This document shows, piece after piece, positions 35,030 through 46,028 of a DNA stretch of 64,000 bases. Position 1 is the stretch's first letter. Every line of letters starts with the position of its first letter. Made by a program: the position numbers and the translations under genes. Source of the stretch: Daucus carota subsp. sativus (taxonomy: Eukaryota; Streptophyta; Magnoliopsida; Apiales; Apiaceae). The notes beneath the pieces are model-generated. The model was given only the letters and a program-made list of their open reading frames with translations, was not told where the DNA came from and did not search any database. The stretch lies in the NCBI RefSeq assembly GCF_001625215.2, contig NC_030383.2:50030380-50094379 (forward strand), given 5' to 3'.

Positions 35030-36794
35030 AATTAAGTAGTACTGTATTCTTTTAATCATCATTTCTCGGATAGGAGAGGTCAAACTATAAGAAACACGGG
35101 CATTTCTGACCGTTTCCGATATTTTTTATATACATTTTCCGTGATGCCGATATTTTATATTTAAAGAAACTAAAATACTACTAGTGTTTTTTCAATAATA
35201 AAAATACCCTGAATTGATAATTAGATATAGACGCACCTGCGAGATGATTTAAAATGCTTTCTAGATTCTTCGTGCTATAAGAAAGATAACCTACATTGAA
35301 AACATTAACCTCCGAGAGATATTTTCTTGTCGTGTATCACAAAATATTAATTGTCATCGCTCGCGAAAATTGTAAGAAGACTACGTCCAAATTACCTTAT
35401 AGAGGAAATTTAATGAACTGTGTTCACTGACATATACGAGTAGCTCTAGTGCAGCAAATATCCATGCATTTTTTTCTCTATTTGCAGCTTTCATATTATC
35501 AGTAGTACACAGGGGAAGTTATGAGAAAGTTACAAGACAGTAAGACTGCATGTACTTCAAATAGGCAACGTCTCTGCTCTTGCTACAAACCTTGTTATAA
35601 TCTGAGTTATTTGATTATTGTAATATTTGATTTGATATTGCCCGTTTTGGGTCGAGCTCGCACGACTTTGTTTTTTGACACCTCCCAAAATATATCATTC
35701 TATTGGAATTGTTCTGACTACATATGTTATAGCTTTATGCCCTTGTCCCACAACTGATGTGGACAACTCCTAACAGAATTTCCCAAAATTCTTGTATTTT
35801 CAAGATTTTTTTTGAAGATGTTATATATATTGGGTTTCTTGAGTAATTTATAATAATTGTGTTCAATATCTGATAAATAGTTTGGCCGGAAAAAACTCAG
35901 CGTTACAGTGGTTATATAAGAATGTCAGGCCTCTATGCATATATGAAGACACAAATTAGTGTATGCTGCTATATATATACTAGTATTCTTGTCCGCTACG
36001 CGTGGCAATATATTTACGAAATCGTAACATATCGAGGATTATGTTAAACTGATGCTTATTGTGATGTCCCAGGCATTCGAGAATTAGGTTCAGTATGAAA
36101 TAAAAAACTGTTCCCTCTGCTTCTAAGTTTGGTGGACCTGATAGAGAGGAACATAAATACTTTTGTAATTAATGTATTCCAGACCAGCGGTTTGGACTTG
36201 TCGAAACATTGATGAAAATACAGGGTTATATAATAGCACTACATAAATTTGTCTAAGTTATTGCTATTCCAACGTTCTGCAGTTCTGCTACTACTGCTGT
36301 TTACCCACAAAACTATTGCAGCACTAGCTCTCTACGCGTGTTTAAGTTTCATATTTCTGTACAATGGAACAATGCTGGTCCCTGTGAAAAATTAATGTGA
36401 ATAGAACATTAATCAAAATTTAAGATAGAAATAATTAACTCCAGATGAAATTATTGAATTAATCTGAAAAATGAATATCAGATGGGTCTCATCCCAACAC
36501 AATGCACGCACATGCAAACATTGAACCTAGCATTTTAGTGTTGTACAAACAATGAAGCAGAGAACAGAGAACTGATAAGGTATGGCCTTTTAAATGAGAT
36601 GATTGCACTGATTTATGCTGTATATATCAGTATCTCAACCGTAGACATGCATTAAGACTACTTAATAGTGAACTGGATTTGTGGGCCGACCTATTGGTAG
36701 CTCACACTTTGGTAAGTTAAATGCCATTTTATGTTGATGGGAGTTGGGGGTTTCATATTGCACTTTAATCTTGTTTGAAGATGGTTGGGTTATA
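35030..36794. other. AT-rich intergenic DNA, no gene seen
   Basis: No coding signature or clear element ends were found, apart from a weak CTAG-plus-hairpin motif near 35980. Confidence 0.35.
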
Positions 36795-37077
36795 CTCCCT
36801 CCTTCACATTTCAATAGTCTTGTTTCTCCAATATATATTTTTCATATTATTTGTCCTTCTTTTTGTCCAATACAAATTTTATACAAGTTTAAACGTTAAC
36901 ATTTATTAACCCACACAGTTTTCATGATTTACAATGCAAATTATGTTAACTTTTAACAAATTGAATGACAACTTAGTAGTATCTTTGTATAACCAATGCA
37001 TGACAACATATCACATTTAATATTTATTAATATGTGTGATTTTTGCTAAGTGGACTATTAAAATGAGAAGGAGGAAG
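36795..37077. mobile_element. Stowaway-like MITE
   Basis: CTCCCTCCTTCACATTTCAA opposes TTAAAATGAGAAGGAGGAAG, and the inner ATAGTC/GACTAT parts also pair. TA flanks both ends (36793-36794 and 37078-37079). Confidence 0.68.
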
Positions 37078-37104
37078 TAGTATTTATTTCATGTCATCTA
37101 TTTC

Positions 37105-37520
37105 CACTACAACAAATCGGCCTATTTACGACGGAAATTAAGCCTACAATCCGTCGTAAGTTCCTAATTTACGATGAAAAACTTCCGTCGTTTTTGCTCA
37201 AATAGTTAGTTTAAAAAACCGTCACAGTCTTCTACGTGCTTCGTAAGTTTAACCGAGCGTCGCAAGTTACCCCATGTAGGGCCCATAATTTTCATTATAA
37301 TCATATTTAAAACTACGATGTATAGTCCGTTGTAAGTTGAAGAGTTAAGACGGAACTTCCGTCGTATGTTCAGTGTGGGCCCACAATTTCGAAAATTTTG
37401 ATTTCAAACTTGCGACGGAAATTTTTGTCGGTAGTTAATTTACGACCGAGTCTATTATGAACATCCGGCATAAATTATAGAAAAATCTGGAACTTAAGAC
37501 ATATATATCCGTTGTAAGTT
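37105..37520. mobile_element. CACTA-type MITE, right end missing
   Basis: It starts CACTACAACAAATCGGCC and has the same inner motifs as 38122-38556 (TTACGACGGAAATTAAGCC, CCGTCGTAAGTTC, a GGGCCCATAATTT segment). No TGTAGTG right end was found, so it is truncated or rearranged. Confidence 0.5.
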
Positions 37521-37854
37521 TAGATTTATATTTTGAAGCCCATGTTGTTTCGATATTCCTGCCATTTTATACCAATAAAAAATAGTCAAAAACCTATTCA
37601 ACACCTAACAAATATTTTAGCTAATTATACCAATCCAAGCAAATAAATCAATCTACAATGTCATAATTTTCATGAACAAAACATCCCAAACACATAGTCA
37701 TGCACAAACAAAAGGCTAAAACATCCATAAATAATCATACACAAACAAAAGGCACTAAGACTCACCAGCATTATTTATTTTATATTATTAATAGGTAATG
37801 GGATAAGTAACCTATTGGACTTGCTCTAAATGCCTCTAGTATATGAAAGGCTTA

Positions 37855-38672
37855 GAGCAAGTACAAGAGTGTCCTAAACTAAAATTTGAAGCATTTCATA
37901 TAAATAAGTACTCCAAACTTGTCATAATGGTGCCTTAAAGCACCGGGACATCCATCAAGTGCCTCATTTTTAAGGCATTGATATGCAGGCATGTTTTATT
38001 TCACTTCTATCAATAAAAAAAAAAAATTCCCTCACTTTTTACACATCTCTTCTCTCTCATCTTCTCTCTTCCTCCAATTATAAATCGAAATATAATATTA
38101 TATTAATCATAAAGCACTATTCACTACAACAAAACAGGGTTTTTACAACGGAAATTAAGGCACTTTTCCGTCGTAAGTTCGTAATTTACGACGGACTATT
38201 TCTGTCATTTTGGGTCAAGTAGTAAGTTCCAAAAAATATCATAATGTCCAACATGTGTCATAAGTTTTCTAAAAGCGTCGCAAGTTAGGCCTAGTGGGAC
38301 CCATAATTTCATTAAAATACATTATGAAGAAATATTTTCATCGTCTTAAGCTCCAATAAAATGACGTCGATGTAAAAACTGGTACTTTTTTTTTATTTTT
38401 TGAAAATTAGGGAAAAATATTTAAATAAGCTAATTTATGACGGATATGTTGTCCGTCGTAACAACTTACGAAGGATACTTGTTTTACGTCATAAGTTCGG
38501 GCGCCCAACAAATCCGTCGCAAGTTATCCGTAGTAAATGCCCGATTTCTTGTAGTGGTTATAACACATATTGTTGGAGTTGATATACACAACTCATGCCT
38601 TAAATCATTAGAACACTATATTTTATTATATTTATATGACATATACTAGCTAGAACTCTGTTGGACTTGCTC
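37855..38672. mobile_element. Tourist/Harbinger-like MITE split by a CACTA element
   Basis: The left end GAGCAAGTACAAGAGTG opposes the right end CTGTTGGACTTGCTC. It is flanked by TTA on the left and TTT on the right, where Tourist elements duplicate TTA/TAA. A complete CACTA-type MITE sits inside at 38122-38556. The ends are short, so this is tentative. Confidence 0.42.
38122..38556. mobile_element. complete CACTA-type (En/Spm-like) MITE
   Basis: 435 bp with ends CACTACAACAAAACAGGG and CCCGATTTCTTGTAGTG. The flanks are ATT and GTT, close to a 3-bp duplication. The inside is full of TTACGACGG / CCGTCGTAA units that can fold back. It lacks a transposase, so it depends on a related element elsewhere. 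Confidence 0.76.
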
Positions 38673-38679
38673 TTTAAAT

Positions 38680-40563
38680 TATTTATTCGAATTGATTTAT
38701 CATTTGTAAATCTTTTATAGTGTTATTATTAGGAACTAATGAACCCACCAAACTGGCACAGTACATTTGGTTGGTGCTCATTAACGCATTCAACCAACAA
38801 CAATACTCAATAAAGACACCATCTGCGATTTAGATTCGCTTTTGACTTCATAAAATCTCATAAGACTATTGCTACTGTTAAATTGTTAATGCACGCACAG
38901 ACTGTCAAAAGATTAATAAAGCTGTACCAATCGAATTGAACATGTAAATAATGCATAAAGTGAACCCAAATGTTAAATTACCTAGTTACTCATTACTGAA
39001 TTCATTTAAGTAGTATACCTGTCACTTTCTCTCAAAAATTAGGATCCGAAAAACTGCATTTCATCTTTTTTATCTTTGTCCTTTTTCAAGCTAGTCGAGA
39101 AATTTTCACTAGTTTTTTCTCCGATGAAAAGCCTAATCAACTCTTTTGTTTTCTTTTGATTTTTGTTGATGTATTCAATAAAATCCAATTGTTTAGGTGT
39201 TCGTATGTCTCTGCTTTTGAAGTGTGTTTGTTTTGTCTCTACTTTTGTAGTGTTTTTTTATGTTTTCATTTAGTTATATTTGAGTTTATTTCATTTTGGA
39301 TTTGTTGAGAATGACTCTTTTGATCATTTTAAGAATGTGAAAAACCTTCGTCAAGTCTGGGGAGCCGGTGGTAACTATGACAAAAACTCATATTTTACAA
39401 CCAAAGATTGTTCATCCTTTGAGGGTTTACACTTTCAGCATGTTTATAGCTGGAGTAGTTGGGGCGCCGTTCCCCCAATCTCGGTTTATGCGATTAGAGT
39501 TTTTAAACACTGGTCTAACAATGACTTTTATATGATAAAATCAATTGTGATGTTGCTGCTTTCTACGATATTCGTGCAATTTAGATTGCTTATAATATCT
39601 TTGATTTCATTTTTGGCTTTAATAAATTTTAAATTTTAAACTTTTAACTTTAACCGGCAACAACATCACTCAACTCATGGCCAATTTGCAGGTTTAAAAC
39701 ATTTTTAGCAACTTTCGACCTATATATAAGATCTTGGCTTCAACGAACAATGGCTGTTGTCATTTAATCATGTTCTAAGTTCACGCAAAATGTTATTCAG
39801 GAGGAATTCAACTATGTATTCTATCAACGTTGTTTACTGTTTCAGATGGAAGATAGAAGATTTACTTGTGCTGTTTCTCAAACTTAATTTTTGTAATTAA
39901 TTTATTAAATATATTCTAAATTTACTGTATGATGCTCCCTGACTTCTAAAAGCATGTTTTTTTATATGTTCATTGAAGGAAGAAACCTAACCCTCCTCCG
40001 ATCAGGTACGGTGAGAGCATAGGAGTTAAGGACTCAAAGTTAACACTTGATGTGATAAATGGTCAAGGAGAGTACGTGTTAGAAGTAGGTGATCATGTCA
40101 TCAATCAATGTAAAATACTACTCCAAATTTTATGAGAAGCTGCACTCAAACATGTTCGAAAGCATACCACCAAGATTGATCACGGACTAGCTAGATTGCC
40201 TTGTATGATTAATTATTGTTATGTTTTTACGTCTCCCCTTAATTATTTGGTGGATGCTTGTTCCTTTGATGCTTCTTTTTAATGAAATCGGCTCTTTATT
40301 TCAGCCAAAAAAAAAAACAAAACAGAAACCCTTTGTAATCGTGGACAGTATGGTGCAAAAATGCTCGAATCGTATAATTATATGGTAATTAAATCTGCTT
40401 TTCCACATCATTTTACAAGGTAAATGCAAACTGGTAATCCAGCTGCTTTATTCAAATATGTACTACATATCATAATCCACGAAACATCAAACAAGATCGT
40501 GATTTATTTTATACATAATAATTAATCAAGCCCTCGCATGCTTGTCGATGCGTCGTAAGAAGC
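38680..40563. other. AT-rich intergenic DNA, possible LINE tail
   Basis: About 40240-40321 reads like a plant L1-type 3' end (AATGAAATCGGCTCTTTATTTCAGCC, split here as it passes 20 bases: AATGAAATCGGC then TCTTTATTTCAGCC) running into a poly-A tract. A 119-codon open frame at 39280-39639 matches nothing I know and is probably chance. Confidence 0.3.
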
Positions 40564-41187
40564 CTAAGCCTTCTTGAAGAAAACCTGAAAAGCTTTCTCA
40601 GTATTCAAAGCCAAGCGTCTGGTTCCACTCTTTTCAATTAAGATACCAAGGTCACCACAGACAGGTCTGCAAATGTCGCACACCCCGGGACAGAACACAA
40701 GCTTATACCAATTGTTGTTCCCCTCGAGCCTCTCTATTTTAAACCAGTTACTTAATGTATCACTGCCAGGATTTCCAATAACTCCCCCGGTTGAGACGAA
40801 TCGTTGATTCGAACCTGCATCGCCTCCATCGAGCCTCCACACAGTGGATTGCGGGCAGGCCGAGCCGCCAGAGAATTCAATGTTCAAATCTGTGGATGCT
40901 CGTACTGTGGTCTCGTTAGGGTTTACAGGGAAAAATGTGACAGGGACACCGTTGTTGAGCTCACCGCCCTCTTGGACGACGTCTGAAGGGCATTCGCTGG
41001 TTCTTCCACTGTACAACTTGAGGCCTCCGCCATTGCCTCGGACCACGGGGAGTATGTAGTATTTTGTGCCGGTATGGAGCTCCTGGCCGTCTGTGTCGAG
41101 AACTGCATCAGTAGCTGCGAATATGATCTGCAAATTTGTGATGATGAGAACGACAAGGGTGGAGAGTAAGACGTTTGTGTTCTTCAT
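40564..41187 (-). CDS. Kunitz (miraculin-like) protease inhibitor
   Basis: Intronless, 207 residues, with a signal peptide (STLVVLIITNLQIIFA) and the full signature VLDTDGQELHTGTKYYI. Core motifs are RGNGGGLKLYSGRTSECPSD, STDLNIEF, STGGVIGNPG, NWFKIE and the CPGVCDICRPVC cysteine cluster. It ends EKSGTRRLALNTEKAFQVFFKKA. The RGNGGGLK-YSGR and SGTRRLALNT motifs tie it to the gene at 48.2 kb rather than to those at 44.4 or 50.2 kb. It is one of two genes of the cluster read from the minus strand. A TATA box (CTATATAAAG, minus strand) lies at about 41238-41247. Confidence 0.93.
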   Translation of the reverse strand: MKNTNVLLSTLVVLIITNLQIIFAATDAVLDTDGQELHTGTKYYILPVVRGNGGGLKLYSGRTSECPSDVVQEGGELNNGVPVTFFPVNPNETTVRASTDLNIEFSGGSACPQSTVWRLDGGDAGSNQRFVSTGGVIGNPGSDTLSNWFKIERLEGNNNWYKLVFCPGVCDICRPVCGDLGILIEKSGTRRLALNTEKAFQVFFKKA

Positions 41188-41564
41188 TTTCTTGATTTTT
41201 GGTTTGATGATATGAATTGAAGTAATGCGGATGGTTCTTTATATAGCATGTTTAAGGATCGGACCGAATGTGTCTCTCTGGTGACTTCTTGATCTTGCGT
41301 CCGCTAATAAGGCAAAGCTGCCGTTTGCAATGAAAGTTTGAATAGTATTACAAAATATTGCTGCTTATTTTCTTAAGAATTTGGCGCCTACAATGTATAT
41401 GAATCAAACTCGTCATTTTTGTGAAATTTACGTTTACGTGAACATTTTCAAATTCTATACATTGTTTTTGTCAACCATCAGTACTCTAACATGGCCACAT
41501 GTAAATGCAATTCTTTTCTGTGGTAAAATGTGTTGCACACTGTGCGTCTATCATATAATTTTAT

Positions 41565-41797
41565 ATGATTGTTTTTTAATATTTGACGCTTTGACTTTGG
41601 GCACATATGTTTAAGTGCTTTGACCGAGTTGTTAAAATTATTATTTTTTAATTTTTTTTTTCTGAATAAAAATATATAATACAAATTTTAATTCACAAAA
41701 AAAATCAACCAAAAATAATAATTTTTAATATCTGGTCAACTCACCTAAAGATGTGTGCCAAAAGTCAAAACGCCAAATATTAAAAAAAGGAGGGAGT
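41565..41797. mobile_element. Stowaway-like MITE upstream of the 40.6 kb Kunitz gene
   Basis: The left arm TTTTTTAATATTTGACGC mirrors the right arm GCCAAATATTAAAAAAAGG, and CTTTGACTTTGGGCAC mirrors GTGTGCCAAAAGTCAAAA. Only the right side keeps GGAGGGAG with TA after it. Confidence 0.57.
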
Positions 41798-42174
41798 AAG
41801 TTAGAAATTTTACATGTCTATTTAAAGAATTTTGATTTATTAAAATTTATGAATTATTAAAAATATAATAATAAAAATAAAAGTGATTTATGGGTAATTT
41901 GTAACTTTTATTAAAATATTTAAAATATTTAAATAACTGAAAAAATACTTCAAACTAATTTTTATTTTAAATCAATTTTTAAGTTATCTAATATATTATA
42001 CAAACAAATATTCCTCGATTTAAAATGTCAAACATTTTTAAGCCTATCCTAGGAATTAGGATAGACAAAAGGATCTTTGTCAAAATAACCAAAATCTGTG
42101 ATCAAGTCAAAAAATAACAGCCCAGCTAAAAGCAGGTGCGGAATATTACAATTTACATGTTAATCTGGGAGTCC

Positions 42175-42300
42175 TGGAAAACAACTAGCGGTCCTTATTT
42201 GTTACTATTTCGGATAAATCCTAGAAAATGTGGGCATGGGTAACAAAAGTCCAATATTGACAGCAAGCTAGCAAGACATTATGCCCCGAGTTGAGGGTTA
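42175..42300 (+). repeat. dispersed duplication, copy 1 (second copy 43238-43340)
   Basis: AACAACTAGCGG, CCTTATTT, ATTTCGGAT, ACAAAAGTCCAAT and TTGACAGCAAGCTAGC occur in the same order at 43238-43340. Spacing differs slightly, so the copies are old. The function, if any, is unknown. Confidence 0.6.
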
Positions 42301-42383
42301 TCAAATTGTGGACTGTCATGCAAGGTCCAGCTTACTGCTTGGATGGATATAATTGGATAATGTATTTAATTCATCGACATAAC

Positions 42384-43047
42384 AGCAAGTCCAAGAGTGT
42401 CTTAATTCAAATCCCAAATATAATATACAATATCATGTCCTAATAATTTAGGACATATTTTACTCCTCCGTCTCAATTTATAGGTCCAGTTTTGAAAAAA
42501 AATTTGTCCCAAAATACTTGTCCTTCTCTTCTTTCAATACAAATTTATCTACATATTAATTGTGATTTTTTTGAAACTCAACATTATTCTCATTTCTCAA
42601 TGCACTAAATCCCTATATTTATTGTGATTTTTTTGAAACTCTACTATATTTTCACTTATCAATGCACTAATTAATGATACATGAGATAAGATTCCATCTA
42701 ATCAACTTTTTTCTTAATATGTGTGTTTATTCCAAAATAGACCTATAAATTGAGACGGAGAGAGTAGTAATTTGAACTCCAACAATGTGCCTTATTCTCA
42801 TAATATATCTAATATTTTATTATTAAAAACTTTCTTTCATCATTAAAGCATAATATAAAAGTAGAGAGAGAAAGAGAGTGTTGATGAGAATTTATAATAA
42901 AATATTGAATAGGGTAAGGAGAGATGTGCCCAAAAATAGGGTTTGAGGAGGTTGTCCTAGTGATACAGGGTATCACTAGGACATTGTTGGATCAAGTTTT
43001 TTCATCAATTGCCCCATAAAATAGGGCATCTTTTGAAATTGCTCTAA
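42384..43047. mobile_element. Tourist-like element with a Stowaway nested inside
   Basis: AGCAAGTCCAAGAGTGTC on the left opposes AAATTGCTCT on the right, as in the 37.9 kb element. The mirror is weak. It contains a complete Stowaway-like element and a hairpin of CCTAGTGATAC/GTATCACTAGG near 42955-42980. Confidence 0.4.
42463..42764. mobile_element. Stowaway-like MITE
   Basis: CTCCTCCGTCTCAATTTATA opposes TATAAATTGAGACGGAGAGA, with TA on both sides (42461-42462 and 42765-42766). Inside is a direct repeat of about 65 bp (ATTGTGATTTTTTTGAAACT occurs twice). Confidence 0.77.
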
Positions 43048-44364
43048 ATCTGGGCAAATATATACTTTGAACTAAACTTGATGCACTACTTCCACACTTG
43101 AGATACTTTGCTTCTTTAAGGACGGATCTATCCCAAAACTCGAAGAAAATAATATTGCAGTTTGATCTATCTACATGCAATCATGCATTTTGTAAGGTGG
43201 ATGAAGGTATCACATGTTAAAGTCAAAACAGGAAAAGATGTCAAAACAACTAGCGGGCCTGGTAAGGGCCCTTATTTCGGATCAGTCGGATACAAAAGTC
43301 CAATTTTGACAGCAAGCTAGCCAGAAGACATTAAGCCATATCGAATTCGATACACTGGATTTGATAATATACTTTTAGATGGATAATATATTAAATCTAT
43401 CTATTTAAGTCGGTGAAAATATTTGCTGCAGAATTTAATACATTACTTCAATTACATATATTCCTTTAAAGACATATATGACCCAAACTCGGAAGATTTA
43501 TATTGCATATTATGATCAGTGTGATTTATCTCTTATATACGTGGGAAATGATAAAAGATCCTGAGGTTTAGCCCGCGATCACTATTTTTTAGGAGATCCA
43601 TGGACATGTATCCTCAAAATTAAATTATCATGTTTTAATGTCATTTATAAAAAGATTAAAATGTTTTTTCTTGAGTATCAAACACTACTCTACATATATA
43701 AATTGAATTATTTTTTCTTAAACATATAACATCACATCTTCAACTGTATAAATTTTGTAGTAAAAATTAATTAAAAAATATTATAGAAAAATATTATAAA
43801 GATTTTACCAAAAAAAAAAATCCAAATCCAAGATATATTCCAGTAATTACTTACTTATAATTAAGTTTGGAATAAATTGAATGCTACCTTTTTTGCCCAC
43901 ACTACAAGAAAAACTTATAATTAAGTTTGGAATAAATTGAATACTTACTTATTTTATAAAATGTTTAAAATCATTTAAAAGTTAGTTTGGAGTATTTACT
44001 ATTATATTAGTAATATTTAATTAGTTCTAATAAATTATCTACATTAATAAATTAGAATTTATTTTTCATTCATAAATAATTAAAATTTTCTAAATTTAAA
44101 CCAAACCGGTAATTTTTAGTGAAAAAGTTCGGTCAACAATTTGAATATAAACCATAATCATAAGCTAACGAGCAGAACCTAACAAATAACAAGTGCCAAA
44201 AAAGAATTCCCTGAAAATTAACAATAATCAGATAATCTTATGGGAGAGAAGTATAGAAGTTCATTAGAACTTGTATCAAACTTGATACTTTATTGTGAAA
44301 TTATTCAGAGAATTACATTGTTTTATTCTCAGCTTCTCAAAAACGTTAGGAAACTCCGGTGTCT
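43048..44364. other. AT-rich intergenic DNA with a 30-bp direct repeat
   Basis: It holds copy 2 of the dispersed duplication (43238-43340). It also has a direct repeat of ACTTATAATTAAGTTTGGAA plus ten more bases at about 43852 and 43913. Between the two copies lies a 31-bp stretch with CACTACAAGAAAA, the CACTA terminal motif. No gene was seen. Confidence 0.55.
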
Positions 44365-44970
44365 TTAGGCTTTCTTGAACATAACTCTGAACGGCTCATC
44401 ATCTGTGAGCGCCAAAATCCTCCTCCCATTTTCTATAAAATAACCAACATCCTTACAAATAACTTTGCAGAACTTACACACCGTGGGACAGAACACAAGC
44501 TTGTAATCATCCCCATTTTTCTCAATCTTAAACCAGTTCCCTGTTGTGCTAACACCAGGACTTCCTTCAACTCCTCCACTAGTCACGAAATACTTCTTCC
44601 TCGATTCATCGTACTTGTCCAGCTTCCAGACAGTCGATTGCACGCAGATCGTGGCGCCCAAAAACTTGACATTCATATCCGTGGATTCGCGTATCACGCC
44701 TTTCTTGACATTTACGGGTGTAAATGTCACTGGAAGGCCATTTTTAACTTCATGCAGCTCCTGGACAACATCAAGTGGACAAGTTTTGTTCCTGGTTGCA
44801 GCTAGGGTAAGGCCGCCGCCTTGGCCACGGATCACGGGCAGTATGTAGTAGCCGGTGCCTGTAACCAGCTTCTTGCCTGCGATATCTAGCACCGGATTGT
44901 TAGTTGCCGAATTTACAGAATTTAGGGCACATAGAAGGGAAAACAAGAAGAGGAGTGTTGCTTTCTTCAT
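44365..44970 (-). CDS. Kunitz (miraculin-like) protease inhibitor
   Basis: Intronless, 201 residues. Signal peptide LLFLFSLLCALNSVNS; signature VLDIAGKKLVTGTGYYI; then GGGLTLAATRNKTCPLDVVQ, RESTDMNVKF, VWKLDKYDESRKKYFVTSGG, NWFKIEKNGDDYKLVFC and the CPTVCKFCKVIC cluster. The LAATRNKTCPLDV segment and the YDE-R-KYFVT loop tie it to the genes at 26.1 and 32.3 kb. A TATA-like stretch lies at about 45025-45035 on the minus strand, immediately before a tandem repeat that forms its upstream region. Confidence 0.93.
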   Translation of the reverse strand: MKKATLLFLFSLLCALNSVNSATNNPVLDIAGKKLVTGTGYYILPVIRGQGGGLTLAATRNKTCPLDVVQELHEVKNGLPVTFTPVNVKKGVIRESTDMNVKFLGATICVQSTVWKLDKYDESRKKYFVTSGGVEGSPGVSTTGNWFKIEKNGDDYKLVFCPTVCKFCKVICKDVGYFIENGRRILALTDDEPFRVMFKKA

Positions 44971-45040
44971 TTTGCTAGATTTTCTTTTGGTATTATGACT
45001 ACTAATTATACAGTGGAACCTGCGGTATATATTGATACTT

Positions 45041-45398
45041 GATAGTGTTGAAATAGAGCAATGATCTATTTGAAGTCTTCCTGTAACAACTTAAGAGTTT
45101 TAGATGTATTGGTTCTCAACATGGTATAGAGTCAGGTTTGACGGAGGTCTGAAGTTCGACTCTCCGTCAACTCCAGTATTTGATAGTGTTGAAATAGAGC
45201 AATGATCTATTTGAAGTCTTCCTGTAACAACTTAAGAGTTTTAGATGTATTGGTTCTCAACATGGTATAGAGTCAGGTTTGACGGAGGTCTGAAGTTCGA
45301 CTCTCCGTAAGAGTTTTAGATGTATTGGTTCTCAACATGGTATAGAGTCAGGTTTGACGGAGGTCTGAAGTTCGACTCTCCGTCAACTCCAGTATTCT
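45041..45398. repeat. tandem repeat (141-bp unit, about 2.6 copies) upstream of a Kunitz gene
   Basis: GATAGTGTTGAAATAGAGCA starts at 45041 and 45182. A third, partial copy joins at 45308, where TAAGAGTTTTAGATG restarts 75 bp after its previous occurrence. Each copy carries CAACATGGTATAGAGTCAGG and GAAGTTCGACTCTCCG. These resemble, respectively, the initiator-tRNA primer-binding sequence found in plant copia-type elements and a tRNA B box. No tRNA fold could be drawn. Confidence 0.85.
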
Positions 45399-45410
45399 TA
45401 CAATTTAATA

Positions 45411-46028
45411 CTAGCCTTTAACCCCGTGGGCAAAGCACGGGCGGGTATATATTTAATTTTTAACACCATTTTATTAGTATTTTAGTATTAATGAATTGGA
45501 TTTTAGTTAAATTATATTAACCAACTCGTTATATCTTCTAATGGAAATTTAGCTTTCACAATTTATTATCTATCTATAAATATTATTCTATATTAATATG
45601 TGACAGTTTATTATTCAATTTAAATCAAAATTTTCATATTTCATATATCCTCGTGTTTGTAATGAAATAGAATACGTAAGTGTTAAATTTCGAGTAGAAT
45701 GCGTTATAATTAAAAAATAGCGTCTTTAATTATTTATATGTATTTTAGACAAAAGATATTCAAAATTGTATATTTATAATTAGTTATACGTTTATCTATA
45801 AGTAATTTTTAATATTAATATATGTTATTAACAGTAGTTTCACCTTTTTTTTAACTAATTATAAATTATATTTAAAAAAATATTAATATACATAAGGAGT
45901 GTTTTTAATATATGGAACTGTTTAATAGATATCTATTTGTAGACTTTTAGTTTTAGAGGAGAGTACCAAACCAAAATTTTGTACGACTACAAATTATACC
46001 ATGTTGGCTTTTTATAGTATAGTATAGA
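45411..46028 (-). mobile_element. short non-autonomous Helitron
   Basis: Read on the minus strand it starts TCTATACTATACTATAAAAA, the plant Helitron 5' end, preceded by A. It ends with an imperfect hairpin (CCCGTGCTTTGCCCACGGG) and CTAG followed by T (complement of 45410). At 618 bp it has no coding capacity. Its 3' end lies 12 bp from the tandem repeat. Confidence 0.72.

Noticed and set aside
35980-36003. CTAG followed by GTCCGCTACGCGTGGC, like a Helitron 3' end on the minus strand
   Set aside because: The hairpin is poor and no matching TC-type 5' end was found within the next 2 kb.
37105-38556. CRISPR-like array from regularly repeated CCGTCGTAA motifs
   Set aside because: The repeats are inverted and irregular within CACTA-type MITEs, and this is a plant nuclear sequence.
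39280-39639. 119-codon open frame in the intergenic region
   Set aside because: No recognisable motif, AT-rich composition, no promoter or partner exon. Probably chance.
40640-41060. Open frames antisense to the Kunitz genes at 40.6, 44.4 and 48.5 kb
   Set aside because: Shadow frames of the conserved coding sequence with no independent support.
45110-45175. tRNA gene suggested by B-box-like GTTCGACTCTCC
   Set aside because: No cloverleaf could be drawn and the motif is part of a tandem repeat.
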